From NCBI RefSeq assembly GCF_000250635.1, contig NC_016940.1, forward strand, positions 3,906,501 to 3,970,500: a stretch of DNA of 64,000 nt. The letters are read 5' to 3'. Within the stretch, counting starts at the first letter, position 1. Every line of letters begins with the position of its first letter. The stretch is from Saprospira grandis str. Lewin (GTDB taxonomy: Bacteria; Bacteroidota; Bacteroidia; Chitinophagales; Saprospiraceae). Below the pieces are notes generated by a model that saw only the letters and a program-made list of their open reading frames with translations, searched no databases and was not told the origin of the DNA. A program made the translations under genes and the position numbers. Shown here one piece after another: positions 1-8,580 of the stretch.

Positions 1-249
1 AAGGGTGGCGCAAAGCGCCTGGCCGTAGGCCAAATGGCCTAGCGATGTGCAGCAGTGGCCGTTAGGCCAGACCGAGGCCGAAGGCCGAAGGGCCGAGCAG
101 ACCTGCGAGCTGCGAAACGTAGCGCCGAGGAGCGAAGCGAGGCGGAGGCCCCAAAACAGCAGCGAGCTGGGAAACGACAACAAGGTCTTTAGACCGCAGT
201 TCGACGACCGAAGGGAGTAACCGCCGCAACTTTGCTGCGGAGGCCCCCA
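1..249 (-). repeat. Modular GC-rich repeat, copy 1 (reverse)
   Basis: Reverse orientation: TGGCCTAGCGATG block, CAGACC block, GGGCCGAGCAGACC block, then GGAGGCCCC ending beside the next gene. The last part (about 160-249) repeats the GCGAGCTG-to-GGCCCC segment a second time, a nested duplication also seen in the copy at 24329. The small ORF on this stretch is repeat-derived. Confidence 0.9.
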
Positions 250-330
250 AAAAAAAGCTTTAAAAAAAGGCCCTGGTCGAAACCAGGACCCACACTGACA
301 CTGACAATTGAAATGATAGCTGCTTGGGGA

Positions 331-1608
331 CTAATCAAGCAACAGGAAAGGTAGGGCGCTAGTCTGTTCTCCCTGACGAATTTGGAGAATATACTGCCCG
401 GCAGAAAATTGGGCGCTGGGCAATTCTAGCTGCTGCAAACCTTGCTGCAAGTTGTACTGCTTGGACCAAATATTTTGGCCAAGGGTATTATAAATCTGAA
501 TTTCGTAAGTTGCATTTTGAGTAGGCTCTAGCAAAAGCTGGATATTTTGCTGGCGGGCAGGTTGGGGAAACAACTTGATGCCCTTTACTGCGGCATTGGG
601 CGCTTGGAAAATAGAAAGGGGGCCAAGATTTTCCTTTTGTAGGCGGCTAACGCCCGTAGAAGAACCCTCAAAGTCGATAAACTGGACCTTCCAGATATTC
701 TGGTCGCTAGTTCTGAAGAAATAGACCAAATCGCTAGAGACGCCCCAGCCGGAAGAAAAATCATAGCTTTTCCAGTCGTGGCCAACAATCGTGAGGGGCT
801 CCGTGGCAAAGCTATCTTGGTAGCTGCTCGCCTGAACTTGGCTAGGCGTAACGCCAGCGGCCTCGGCTACTTCTAGATCTTTATGGGCCAAAACGCCAGT
901 GACGCCATAGGCCATTTGGCCACCTTGGCCATCATCGATGAGCGTGCCGTATCTCGTGAACAGCAGGTCCCAACCGCCATTGAGCTCGGCTGTTTGTAGA
1001 GTAGAGGCCGAATCGATAGAATAATAGGCGAGGGTTTGGCCGCTGTGGTCGGCTTTATTGACTTGAGTTTGGACCAGATTGCTACCGTCTAAATCGGCAT
1101 AGCGGAAATAATAACTGCCAGAAGCCAAAGAATCGATCATCAGTTTTTTGTAGCTGCCATCGCTAAGTTCTAGCACAAATACCTTATCGCCAACAATTTG
1201 GTGGTTGCTCATTTGGTAGCTGCCCCAGCCATAATCAAAAGCAGAGCTATTGCTAGCCGTATTAAAAGCCCCTTCCGACCAATTTTGTTCGGGATTAGAG
1301 AGCTCTTGGACCAAATCCGTACTAGGGTCTATGGTCGTGGCAAAATCAGTAGTACTACTTAGGTGTAGCTTTACGGCTGTGCCGCCCAAACTAGCGCCTT
1401 CATTGACAAAAATGCCGGCATCTTGTTGGCCAAAAACCGAAAAGGCAAACTGCCAATTGGCATGAGGCAGCTCTTGCGTTTGGCCATCAGAAAGGCGGTA
1501 ATAACTGGCCTCTTGATAGCTTGGGCCTACAGAAACAGTTTCTACGGTCTGTGCAAACAGACTAGTTGCGCCCAAAAGGGCTGAAAAAAGGAGGTTGAAT
1601 TTTTTCAT
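331..1608 (-). CDS. HmuY-like secreted protein with T9SS type A sorting domain
   Basis: A 425-residue secreted protein. Residues 1-19 are a signal peptide ending LFAQ. Two segments around residues 38-60 and 210-245 carry the pattern of the HmuY heme-binding family: a W-x-F-A-F or WDLLFTRY core followed by a VTGVLA-type stretch. The last ~80 residues (from about IKLFPQPA) are a type IX secretion C-terminal sorting domain, so export across the outer membrane and surface anchoring or release are expected. HmuY homologues bind heme; I see no clear axial-ligand signature, so heme binding is inferred from family only. Transcription is probably monocistronic from the promoter at 1655-1685. Confidence 0.75.
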   Translation of the reverse strand: MKKFNLLFSALLGATSLFAQTVETVSVGPSYQEASYYRLSDGQTQELPHANWQFAFSVFGQQDAGIFVNEGASLGGTAVKLHLSSTTDFATTIDPSTDLVQELSNPEQNWSEGAFNTASNSSAFDYGWGSYQMSNHQIVGDKVFVLELSDGSYKKLMIDSLASGSYYFRYADLDGSNLVQTQVNKADHSGQTLAYYSIDSASTLQTAELNGGWDLLFTRYGTLIDDGQGGQMAYGVTGVLAHKDLEVAEAAGVTPSQVQASSYQDSFATEPLTIVGHDWKSYDFSSGWGVSSDLVYFFRTSDQNIWKVQFIDFEGSSTGVSRLQKENLGPLSIFQAPNAAVKGIKLFPQPARQQNIQLLLEPTQNATYEIQIYNTLGQNIWSKQYNLQQGLQQLELPSAQFSAGQYILQIRQGEQTSALPFLLLD

Positions 1609-1654
1609 GGCGCTCTATTCTTATTTAGATTAATTACAGATAGCTGAACAGCTG

Positions 1655-1685
1655 CAAATGTAGGCGACCAGATTAAAAATCCAAA
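1655..1685 (-). promoter_or_regulatory. Bacteroidota promoter of the HmuY-like gene
   Basis: On the minus strand there is a -7 box TACATTTG (1662-1655) and a -33 box TTTG (1685-1682) separated by 19 nt. This is a full match to the Bacteroidota sigma consensus. The start codon is 47 nt downstream. Confidence 0.7.
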
Positions 1686-1782
1686 ATTTATTTAGATTTA
1701 ATTTAAATAAAACTAATTCCGCTATTTTAGTTTTTGTTTGAAGTTCTGAAAATAGCTGTATTTTGGGGAAAATATAAGTTGC

Positions 1783-3000
1783 ATGGAAAATTTGAAATTG
1801 GGTTTGCGGGCCAATGCCTATCAGTTTGCTTTATTGGTATTTGTCAATGCGTTGGTGGGGGCATTATTGGGGTTGGAGCGTTCTGTTTTTGGGTCTTATG
1901 TAGAGGCTTGTTTTGGAATTTTGGCGGAGGAAGCTTTATTCTACTTTATTATGGCTTTTGGTTTGGCCAAGGCCACGGCCAATTATTTTGCGGGTTTATT
2001 GATGCAATTGTGGGGGCGCAAGCGGGTCTTGTTATTGGGTTGGGCTTTGGCCTTGCCGATTCCCTTTCTTTTTGCTTTTTCGCCAGCTTGGGAGCTGATT
2101 GTTTTTGCCAATTTATTGTTGGGGGCCAATCAGGGTTTTGCTTGGAGCAGCACGGTGGTCATGAAAATTGATTTGGCGGGGGCCAAGGATCGGGGATTGG
2201 CGATGGGCATCAATGAGTCGGCGGGTTATTTGTCCTTGGCCTTATCGGCTTATGCCACGGCGGCCTATTTGGGGCCATTAAATGATCTTTTATTTTGGGG
2301 CGCCTTAGTTTTTGTGCTTTTGGGCTTGGGCTTATCGGCGGTTTTTGTTCGAGAAACAGCGGCTTATGCGCTTTTAGAGCAAGCAACTTCTCCTCCCTTG
2401 AGTGGAGAAGAGGAGGCGGCCTCGGCTTGGGCGACCTTTAAGAAGGTGAGTTTTTTGGAGGCTAGTTTGAGTTCGGTCACTTTTGCGGGTTGGGTCAATA
2501 ACCTCAATGACGGCATGATTTGGGGCTTGTTGCCGATCTTATTATTGGAGCATGATTTATTGCCTAATGAAATAGGCTGGGTCACGGCTCTTTATCCAGC
2601 TGTTTGGGGCTTGGGCCAATTGGCCACAGGCAAACAAGCGGATAAAATGCTGACCAAAGAACTCATTCGCAGAGGGATGTATATGCAGGCTTTTGCTATT
2701 TTGGGCTTTGCTTACAGTTCTGATTTTCTAAGTTTTATGCTTTCTAGTTTTTTCTTGGGTTTGGGAACGGCCTTGGTGTATCCTAGTTTTTTGGTGGCGA
2801 TTAGTTGGTTGAGTCCTGTACAAAAGCGGGCAGAATACATTGGGATTTTTCGCTTGTGGAGAGATTTGGGCTATTTGTTTGGGGCGCTTTTTTCGGCTCT
2901 GCTCTGGTATTTCTTTGGCCTGACGGCTTGTTTTTATGGCATTTCGGCCCTGACCTTTTTTGCTGCCCTAATTGTACAAGTCAGAATGCGGATGATTTAG
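1783..3000 (+). CDS. MFS transporter
   Basis: A 405-residue polytopic inner-membrane protein of the major facilitator superfamily. It has about 12 hydrophobic helices in two halves split by a hydrophilic loop (around residues 195-215, SPPLSGEEEAAS). The MFS loop 2-3 motif is visible as LLMQLWGRKRVLLLG (G-x-x-x-x-R-x-G-R/K-type), with a weaker counterpart in the second half (LATGKQADKML). Substrate is not predictable. Transcribed away from the HmuY-like gene. A possible promoter, TTTG at 1737-1740 and TATTTTGG at 1759-1766 with one mismatch, lies just upstream. Confidence 0.85.
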   Translation: MENLKLGLRANAYQFALLVFVNALVGALLGLERSVFGSYVEACFGILAEEALFYFIMAFGLAKATANYFAGLLMQLWGRKRVLLLGWALALPIPFLFAFSPAWELIVFANLLLGANQGFAWSSTVVMKIDLAGAKDRGLAMGINESAGYLSLALSAYATAAYLGPLNDLLFWGALVFVLLGLGLSAVFVRETAAYALLEQATSPPLSGEEEAASAWATFKKVSFLEASLSSVTFAGWVNNLNDGMIWGLLPILLLEHDLLPNEIGWVTALYPAVWGLGQLATGKQADKMLTKELIRRGMYMQAFAILGFAYSSDFLSFMLSSFFLGLGTALVYPSFLVAISWLSPVQKRAEYIGIFRLWRDLGYLFGALFSALLWYFFGLTACFYGISALTFFAALIVQVRMRMI

Positions 3001-3104
3001 TTTTCTTTTGTTTATCAGTGCTTTAGCTTTGTTTTGTCTTAGGTTTTTAGGGGCTTTTTTGGACCAAATCGAAAATTAAATTTTCGGCCGCCTTTTTATT
3101 TCCT

Positions 3105-3112
3105 TATCTTTG
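3105..3112 (+). promoter_or_regulatory. -7 promoter box for cmk
   Basis: TATCTTTG matches the Bacteroidota -7 consensus TAnnTTTG. It lies 49 nt before the cmk start. The -33 position holds TTTT (3081-3084, 20-nt spacer) instead of TTTG. Confidence 0.55.
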
Positions 3113-3161
3113 TGAGCGAATTCTTAGTTTCATTTTCAAACAGTCAGAGAATCGCAGCCTT

Positions 3162-3875
3162 ATGCCTAGCCAAAAAATTATTATTGCTCTAGATGGTTTT
3201 GCCGCTTGTGGAAAAAGCACCCTTGCTAAATCCTTGGCCAAAAAATTAAATTACATCTATGTAGATACTGGGGCAATGTATCGTGCCGTAACCCTCTATT
3301 TTCTCCAAGAAAAAATCTCCCTAGAAGATGAGCAAGCGATTGCTCAGGCTTTGGATAATATTCGGATAGATTTCCGACATAGAGCCGGAGCCAACCATTG
3401 CTTCCTCAATGGCGAAGATGTAGAAGAGGAAATCCGTAAAATGCATGTCTCTAAATGGGTGAGCCCCGTAGCCGCGATCTCCGCTGTTCGCCGCTTTTTG
3501 GTCAAACAACAACAAGCCATGGGCCGCTTCAAAGGATTAGTGATGGATGGCCGCGATATTGGCACCGTTGTTTTTCCCGAAGCCGAACTCAAGTTATTCA
3601 TGACCGCTAGCTATGAGGTCCGTAGCCAACGCCGCCTAGCCGAATTGCAAGCCAAGGGACTTAGCGCTTCTCTAGCAGAGGTTCGTGAAAACCTCATGGA
3701 AAGAGATCAGATTGACTCTAGCCGAGAGGATAGCCCCCTACGCAAAGCCGATGATGCCATTACTATTGATAATAGCGAGTTGAGCATGAATGAACAATTA
3801 GATTTGGCCCTCGATTTGGCCCAAAAAGCCATCGAAAAAAAAAAGTGCTCAGTTAGTGCAACTGTTCTAGTCTAA
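3162..3875 (+). CDS. cmk: Cytidylate kinase
   Basis: (d)CMP kinase, 237 residues, which phosphorylates CMP and dCMP with ATP in pyrimidine nucleotide supply. Visible motifs: P-loop GFAACGKST (residues 12-20), DTGAMYRAV nucleoside-binding segment, MDGRDIGTVVFP, and the arginine-rich lid region RDQIDSSREDSPLRKADDA. Length is slightly above the usual 220-230 because of a short lysine-rich tail. Has its own -7 box upstream and a strong terminator downstream, so it is probably a single-gene unit. Confidence 0.96.
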   Translation: MPSQKIIIALDGFAACGKSTLAKSLAKKLNYIYVDTGAMYRAVTLYFLQEKISLEDEQAIAQALDNIRIDFRHRAGANHCFLNGEDVEEEIRKMHVSKWVSPVAAISAVRRFLVKQQQAMGRFKGLVMDGRDIGTVVFPEAELKLFMTASYEVRSQRRLAELQAKGLSASLAEVRENLMERDQIDSSREDSPLRKADDAITIDNSELSMNEQLDLALDLAQKAIEKKKCSVSATVLV

Positions 3876-3909
3876 TAGATCCTTTGTGACTGCACCTACA
3901 AACAATATA

Positions 3910-3948
3910 AAAAAGCTATCCTAGATTTGTCGGGATAGCTTTTTTTTA
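3910..3948 (+). terminator. Terminator after cmk
   Basis: Inverted repeat AAAAGCTATCC / GGATAGCTTTT with a short loop, followed by a T run. Confidence 0.85.
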
Positions 3949-4081
3949 TATACCCCTCCAAGCAAAATCATTTTTTATTCACTATAAGCTAGCTTGTCCT
4001 CATTTTATTTTTATATGAGAACAATCTAGAGCAAAATTAAAATTTTATTTTGTAAAAGGGGGCTTGCACAACTCTATAACT

Positions 4082-4813
4082 ATGAAAACTTTAGGAGCCT
4101 CTCGCTTACTTTTTATTTTGGCTTTTCTCGTTTTGGGGCAGTCTATTTGGGCGCAGAGTGACAGGACTTCGGTTCGCCCAGTGAACAATTGGTTTAATTT
4201 TCAAGTTGGTGGCCAAGCTGGTAAAGGCAAATGGACCGCCGAGCTGCAAATCCGCCGAGAAGACTGGGTCGAAAACTGGGATGCCCTCATGTTGGCTGGT
4301 TTTTATCATTATCCACTGAGCAAAAATATTCAACTTTCTGGGGTTTTTACCTTTCGCCAAACTTATCCCGGTGGGGGCATTCCTCGGCCGGTTAGAGAAT
4401 ATCGTCCCTGGGCTCAGCTAAAAATTAAGCAGCCTTTGGGCAAGGGCTTTAAGTTGGTGCATCGTTACCGCTATGAGCATCAAATTAAGGAAAAATGGGC
4501 CTTTGAAGGGACCGAATGGCATCAAAACGACTGGAATTACACCCCTCGTTTTCGCTATTTGCTCAAGCTAGCCTACCGCCTGCCCAACTCGCCCCTGGGT
4601 TTTGCCGCCTATGAAGAGGTCTATATCAAGGCCAATAATCATCATGCACAATGGCATTTTATGCGCAACCGTTTGTATGCTGGAGCCACTTACGACTTAG
4701 AAAAATTCTCTTTTCAATTGGGCTATCTTCATCAGCTAGATTATTTCCCTCAGGATGAACGCGCAAATATTATGTATCCCATCCTGTTTTTCCAAACAGT
4801 AGCTAAGATTTAA
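4082..4813 (+). CDS. DUF2490 outer-membrane protein
   Basis: Predicted 243-residue outer-membrane protein of the DUF2490 family. I chose the ATG at 4082: it begins MKTLGASRLLF and gives a clean signal peptide ending SIWAQ, whereas the upstream TTG adds six unlikely residues. After the signal it has alternating amphipathic strands rich in Tyr/Arg (RYRYEHQ, WNYTPRFRYLLKLAYRL) and ends with an aromatic strand, consistent with a small beta barrel. The family has no established function. No partner gene is evident. Confidence 0.8.
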   Translation: MKTLGASRLLFILAFLVLGQSIWAQSDRTSVRPVNNWFNFQVGGQAGKGKWTAELQIRREDWVENWDALMLAGFYHYPLSKNIQLSGVFTFRQTYPGGGIPRPVREYRPWAQLKIKQPLGKGFKLVHRYRYEHQIKEKWAFEGTEWHQNDWNYTPRFRYLLKLAYRLPNSPLGFAAYEEVYIKANNHHAQWHFMRNRLYAGATYDLEKFSFQLGYLHQLDYFPQDERANIMYPILFFQTVAKI

Positions 4814-4840
4814 TAAAAAGTAGTTAGATCTATTTATTTT

Positions 4841-4990
4841 GGGGCCCGCGGCCGCCTTGGCAAAGCCAAGGCGGCCGCCGCTATGCTGCGCCGCTCGCAG
4901 GTCTGCTCGGCCCTTCGTTTTTTTTCGCTTTGCTCAAAAAAACTTGGTCTGGCCTACGGCCACGGCTGCGCAGCGCTGGGCCGCTCAGCT
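4841..4990 (+). repeat. Modular GC-rich repeat, copy 2 (forward)
   Basis: Forward orientation: GGGGCCC, palindromic cassette built on GGCCGCCTTGGC, GCTCGCAGGTCTGCTCGGCCC, a TTTTTTTCGCTTTGCTCAAAAA-type cassette, GGTCTGGCC, GCGCTGGGCC. Starts 28 bp after the DUF2490 stop codon. Confidence 0.9.
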
Positions 4991-5040
4991 GTTTTTTTTC
5001 TTTGGGCTGCTTTCTTCGGCGGTTAGTCAGTTTTGGGCCC

Positions 5041-5198
5041 ATGGGCTGAAGCCCATGCTTGTGGGGCTATGCAAACTAGCGGGCTAAAGCCCTTGTTTGC
5101 TGTTTATTACAACTCATTATGGGCCGATGGTTGAAACCATCGGCCCATATTATTGCCTTTGGTATGGCCTCTTTTGTTGTTGTAGGTTTCAACCTACA
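5041..5198 (+). repeat. Cluster of REP-like palindromes
   Basis: Four perfect palindromes in 160 bp: ATGGGCTGAAGCCCAT (5041-5056), GGGCTAAAGCCC (5081-5092), a 30-bp palindrome centred on GGTTGAAACC (5119-5148), and TGTAGGTTTCAACCTACA (5181-5198). The last two recur as a pair at 10740-10818 and, mutated, at 63659-63738. The overlapping ORF start at 5097 is an artefact of this block. Confidence 0.8.
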
Positions 5199-5285
5199 GG
5201 TATATATATCCATCCTACAGGCCCGAAGGGCCGCAGGCTTATAAAAGGAATTAGAGCGTTTGCTAATCCGTACTATTATAAACGA

Positions 5286-5645
5286 ATGATGAGAAAAATA
5301 CGAAAAAAGAAAATAATGGATGATCGATCGTTTTTAATGCAAGGCGAAATAAAATTTGTGAAAAAATTTAACGACACTCTTAGACTAAAAGATAGAGCTA
5401 GAGTAGTAATTTACAATCCATATTATTTGGATGGTCATGTTTCAATATATTTGATATTCAAAACTGAAGTAAAAACCTTCAAATTAAATACTATTGAAAT
5501 AGTTGAATTTATAGTGCCATTTATCGGAGTATTCAAAGAGCCAATTCAACCAAATAGTGTTTTTAGCGTTGGGACAGGTTTCGAAAACTTTGGGGAATTG
5601 AAATATTTAACTACAATTGGTTTATGGGAAGATAGTATTTGCTAA
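5286..5645 (+). CDS. Hypothetical protein
   Basis: Open frame of 119 residues counted from the ATG at 5286 (MMRKIRKKKIMDD); an ATG at 5316 is an alternative. The longer frame from 5097 runs through palindromic repeats and is unlikely to be coding there. The protein is basic at its N-terminus, then rich in Val/Ile/Phe/Lys with probable beta strands. There is no signal peptide, membrane segment or family I recognise. Base composition is AT-rich compared with the core genes. It sits between two modular repeats in an accessory zone. Confidence 0.5.
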   Translation: MMRKIRKKKIMDDRSFLMQGEIKFVKKFNDTLRLKDRARVVIYNPYYLDGHVSIYLIFKTEVKTFKLNTIEIVEFIVPFIGVFKEPIQPNSVFSVGTGFENFGELKYLTTIGLWEDSIC

Positions 5646-6369
5646 AGCGTTGCTGCTTGCTACTACTGCGCCGTCTATTTTGTCGCCATTCTCATCAAAA
5701 ATAGGCTTAGAGGCGGTCTCGCAGTCGTGCAGCTACTTGTTCGCAATATCTGCTCCGCTGCCCTTGTAGTGAGGCCCTGCGCAAAAAACAAGTTTTTGCT
5801 TGCTCTGCGGCTTTGCCGCCTGCCATTCATCGCCTAGGGACAAGCCCCCAGGCTAACCCCATGGAGTCAGCCCTAAAGGGCCTCAACTGCTTATATAGCG
5901 GGCCTTGCTCATCTGTTTTTGGAGAGAAGGGCCATATCCAAAGGCCCTCTTTAGAGGGCTGTCTAAAAAAAGCTAGCCTAGGGGCTTGTCCCTAGGCGCA
6001 GGAAAGGGCAGACAGAAAATTTTAATATTAGTCCCTCAACTTTTTCTTGGAATTTTTAAAAAAGGAGAAAGAAAGCGTCTTTTAGTGCTTAGTCAGTTTT
6101 GGGGCCCATGGGCTAAAGCCCTTGTTTACTGATGAAGCCTAGTGGAACAGAAAATCCCCTCGAAGGAGGGGATGACGATTTTTTCAATAGCCTAGGGCCT
6201 TGGTCCTAGGGTTCCTATGAAATTTATGGGGGAGAAAAAAAACAAAATCAAACTACAGAAGAAAAAACAACCCTGTTCAAAGCGGTAGAGGATTTTAATC
6301 CTCTCCGCACTATAGATGTAGAATGGGATTGTTGTATGGCTGTGGGTTTCAACCTACAGCCACAGCTAG
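5646..6369. other. Gene-free accessory stretch
   Basis: Contains a decayed forward-type fragment of the modular repeat (about 5768-5835: GAGGCCCTGCG, GCGGCTTTGCCGCC, CATCGCC), the 168-bp inverted-repeat element at 5831-5998, palindrome GGGCTAAAGCCC (near 6110), hairpin AATCCCCTCGAAGGAGGGGAT (about 6151-6170), CCTAGGGCC...TCCTAGGG (6190-6211), and a GTGGGTTTCAACCTACAGCC palindrome near 6343. No convincing gene. Confidence 0.7.
5831..5998 (+). repeat. 168-bp inverted-repeat (MITE-like) element, copy A
   Basis: Bounded by inverted ends CGCCTAGGGACAAGCCCC and GGGGCTTGTCCCTAGGCG. Internally it carries ATGGAGTCAGCCCTAAAGGG, a CCTTGCTCA block, and the hairpin GGCCCTCTTTAGAGGGC. A near-identical copy lies in the opposite orientation at 43504-43669 and a truncated one at 11511-11563. 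No coding capacity. Confidence 0.85.
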
Positions 6370-6507
6370 CAGGCCCGAAGGGCCGCAGGCCTAGGGGCCT
6401 GAAAGGGTGGCCGTTAGGCCAGACCGAAGCCCGAAGGGCTGAAGGGCCGAGCAGACCTGCGAGCCCTGCAAGGGCCCGGCCGCCGCAGGCGGCAGGCCCC
6501 AAAAAAG
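6370..6507 (-). repeat. Modular GC-rich repeat, copy 3 (reverse)
   Basis: Reverse copy: GGCCTAGGGGCCTGAAAGGG, GGCCAGACC, GGGCCGAGCAGACCTGCGAG, GGCCGCCGCAGGCGGC, GGCCCC. Closely resembles the copy at 11805, including the upstream CAGCCACAGCTAGCAGG. Ends 86 bp before a lipoprotein gene. Confidence 0.88.
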
Positions 6508-6586
6508 TATCCTTGTGTAGAGATATCGTAAGGATTAAATTCCTTAATTTAGGAGATTTGTTACTTAAAAGGCTGCGGACCATTTT

Positions 6587-7270
6587 ATGCAAAAAATTAG
6601 TTTTATTTATTTGGGGGCTATTAGCTTGCTAGCACTCTATTGTATTCTTTCTTGTAAGAAGAAATACCCTAAAGATCGATTTTATTTGAAAAAAGTAACT
6701 ATTCGAGTAGTTGACTATCTTGGTAAAGACAGTATGGGCTGCGCTATCATAGATAGTTATTTGAATGAGAGGAAAAATGACTCCTGCGGTATAGCCGTTA
6801 GGTTTTATAAAAGGTTTTATTCTGATTCAACCAATGGCACTTATATAGTTATTGGGTATCAGTCAAAAGGTTTTTATGGAACAGAAGAAAAAATTCATAA
6901 GATATCATTACAAACGTTGTTTGATCAAAACTCTATAGATAGCTTCCTTGTAGGAAATGAAAACTTCAGTTTTGTCAATATAGAAAAAGCTGTAAACACT
7001 TCTCATACTATAGAGAGTTATCCTTGCGGCACCAATAGTTGTTCTTGTTTAGGGACAGAAGTGTTTTCAAGTTTAACTGATTTCAAAAGGAACTATAATT
7101 CTAATTCTAAGAAAACTTGGAAAGGCCTCTTGGGCAGTGAAGTTTACTTTTGGATGCCTAAGGCTGAGTTTAAAAAGCTACTAGCTGATACCCATAGTAC
7201 GAAAATTGAATTACGTATTGAAATGGAGGATGGCCGGGCTTTGGGCGCGAATACTGAAGTGAAAAACTAG
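6587..7270 (+). CDS. Hypothetical lipoprotein
   Basis: Protein of 227 residues with a hydrophobic N-terminus ending in a lipobox (CILSC, Cys23) followed by KKK, so it is probably a lipoprotein. The rest is polar with several Cys (PCGTNSCSCLG around residues 147-157) and repeated beta-type segments. I do not recognise the family. Composition is clearly AT-richer than flanking core genes, which suggests a recently acquired or fast-evolving gene. Followed 88 bp later by another orphan lipoprotein in the same direction. Confidence 0.6.
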   Translation: MQKISFIYLGAISLLALYCILSCKKKYPKDRFYLKKVTIRVVDYLGKDSMGCAIIDSYLNERKNDSCGIAVRFYKRFYSDSTNGTYIVIGYQSKGFYGTEEKIHKISLQTLFDQNSIDSFLVGNENFSFVNIEKAVNTSHTIESYPCGTNSCSCLGTEVFSSLTDFKRNYNSNSKKTWKGLLGSEVYFWMPKAEFKKLLADTHSTKIELRIEMEDGRALGANTEVKN

Positions 7271-7357
7271 TGGGCGTTAGTTTTACGAATAAGGGAAACA
7301 CAGAGCCTAGAAGGCAGGCCCCAAAAAATAGAATTGTTCAGGACAAGACAAAAAAAT

Positions 7358-7795
7358 ATGAAGTATACCTTACTTATTGTATTTGTATTTTTGTTAAGCT
7401 GTAAAAGCAGTAGGCGATTAGAAGTTTACAATAGTGATGTTATGTCTGATGAAGTGCTTTGCATAGAGAAGTTGCTAGTGGTTTCTGCATCCTTAAAGTC
7501 TACGGCAATCCTTTATGTTTATCCTGAATCGACAACTGTTACTGTTAGTAATGGAAAACGAGAGATAAAAGGGGCAAAAATCGCTTTAGATGGGCTTAAA
7601 TTTGGCCTGATGGCTTATGAATTAGACAGAAAAAGGGACAAGCAAATATGGGTATCAGATAGCATTCATACTAGTAATTTTATTGTAGACTATAGATATG
7701 GCTTTGTTTCTTTAAGCCATGATACTTCAGCTATACGGAGGCAAGAGTGTTCATGGGTTTTAAATTACCGTAACTCTATGCCTTATTTTAGATGA
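7358..7795 (+). CDS. Hypothetical lipoprotein
   Basis: From the ATG at 7358 it encodes 145 residues starting MKYTLLIVFVFLLSC, a short signal with lipobox LLSC and acceptor Cys15. The ORF could extend upstream to 7334, but that would bury the signal peptide. The mature part (SSRRLEVYNSD...) has no recognised domain. AT-rich like its neighbour; the two may be co-transcribed. Function unknown. Confidence 0.6.
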   Translation: MKYTLLIVFVFLLSCKSSRRLEVYNSDVMSDEVLCIEKLLVVSASLKSTAILYVYPESTTVTVSNGKREIKGAKIALDGLKFGLMAYELDRKRDKQIWVSDSIHTSNFIVDYRYGFVSLSHDTSAIRRQECSWVLNYRNSMPYFR

Positions 7796-7904
7796 GGGCT
7801 TCTAGCTGTAGGGGGATATATCCGTCCTACACCCAAAAAAAGAAAAATCTATAGGCAGCAACCTTTTTCTAAAGCTGGGCATCTAACTAAAAAATGACAG
7901 CTAG

Positions 7905-8417
7905 ATGAACCTAATAATTAAATGCCTAAGCCTTATTCTCCTCTCTACTTCTTTAGGGTTTGCCCAAGCCATAGATAGTACAAATTGCTGGCAGCAAAGA
8001 GGGCTGCCGCCAAGGCTAAGCATAGAACAAACTCCAAAAAAGGATAGGGTGCTGACTATTGCCGAGGAAATGCCCTACCTATTGATTGATAGTTGTGCCG
8101 GAACATATAGCAAAGCCCAAAGAGCAGCCGGCAATCGTCTCCTACTGAAGTTGATGGCCAAGGAAATGAGCAAAAATCTTCCACCCAATAGGGTAGAGGA
8201 AAGCTTCTCGACAGTTTATCTTCAGTTTGTTGTTGATCAAGCAGGTGAATTAAGCCAAATACAAGCTATTTATCCCCCAGGAAGAAGAAAGACGCCCTTG
8301 CTGGAAAAAGCAGCTATTCAAGCCCTAAAAGAACTAGACAAAGAATATCTCTGGCAGCCCGCTAAACATAAAGGAAAAGTAGTCGCCTGTCGGTTGATTT
8401 TGCCTGTGCGAATATAG
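7905..8417 (+). CDS. Secreted protein with TonB C-terminal-like domain
   Basis: A 170-residue protein with signal peptide (cleavage after GFAQA). Residues ~100-170 match the TonB C-terminal fold: VYLQFVVDQAGELSQIQ, a central EKAAIQALKEL helix, and W-QPAKHKGKVVACRLILPVRI. Unlike classical TonB it lacks a proline-rich spacer and an uncleaved anchor, so it is probably a periplasmic or lipid-free relative. Similar domains occur in the pair at 59814 and 60466. A strong bidirectional terminator follows. Confidence 0.7.
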   Translation: MNLIIKCLSLILLSTSLGFAQAIDSTNCWQQRGLPPRLSIEQTPKKDRVLTIAEEMPYLLIDSCAGTYSKAQRAAGNRLLLKLMAKEMSKNLPPNRVEESFSTVYLQFVVDQAGELSQIQAIYPPGRRKTPLLEKAAIQALKELDKEYLWQPAKHKGKVVACRLILPVRI

Positions 8418-8430
8418 CTTTCTAGAAAAC

Positions 8431-8469
8431 AAAAAAAAGAGTTACCGATTAAATCAGTAACTCTTTTTT
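8431..8469. terminator. Bidirectional terminator
   Basis: AAAAAAGAGTTAC / GTAACTCTTTTTT hairpin with A and T flanks. It serves the TonB-C-like gene on plus and tRNA-Val on minus. Confidence 0.85.
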
Positions 8470-8473
8470 GTAG

Positions 8474-8548
8474 TGGGCGAAGAGGGATTCGAACCCCCGA
8501 CCCTCTGGGTGTAAACCAGATGCTCTGAACCAACTGAGCTATTCGCCC
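8474..8548 (-). tRNA. tRNA-Val (UAC)
   Basis: Read on the minus strand: acceptor GGGCGAA pairs with TTCGCCC, D arm GCTC-AGTTGGTTCA-GAGC, anticodon stem TCTGG/CCAGA with loop TTTACAC giving anticodon TAC, T arm GGGGG-TTCGAAT-CCCTC, discriminator A. The CCA end is not encoded. The anticodon reads valine codons GUA and, probably, other GUN codons. Confidence 0.95.
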
Positions 8549-8580
8549 TTATTTTGTGTTGCTTTCCGTTGAATGCATTG

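Noticed and set aside
4839-5087. Small ORFs over modular repeats (here and at 24314, 34270, 45678, 49132, 56012 and others)
   Set aside because: They follow the conserved repeat blocks and palindromic cassettes in many copies and frames; no ribosome site or protein family.
5286-5645. Pseudogene call for the hypothetical gene
   Set aside because: The frame is intact and no homologue was available to show truncation, so it is kept as hypothetical.
8474-8548. tRNA-Val as an attachment site of an integrated element
   Set aside because: I found no repeated tRNA 3' end on either side and no integrase gene in the window.
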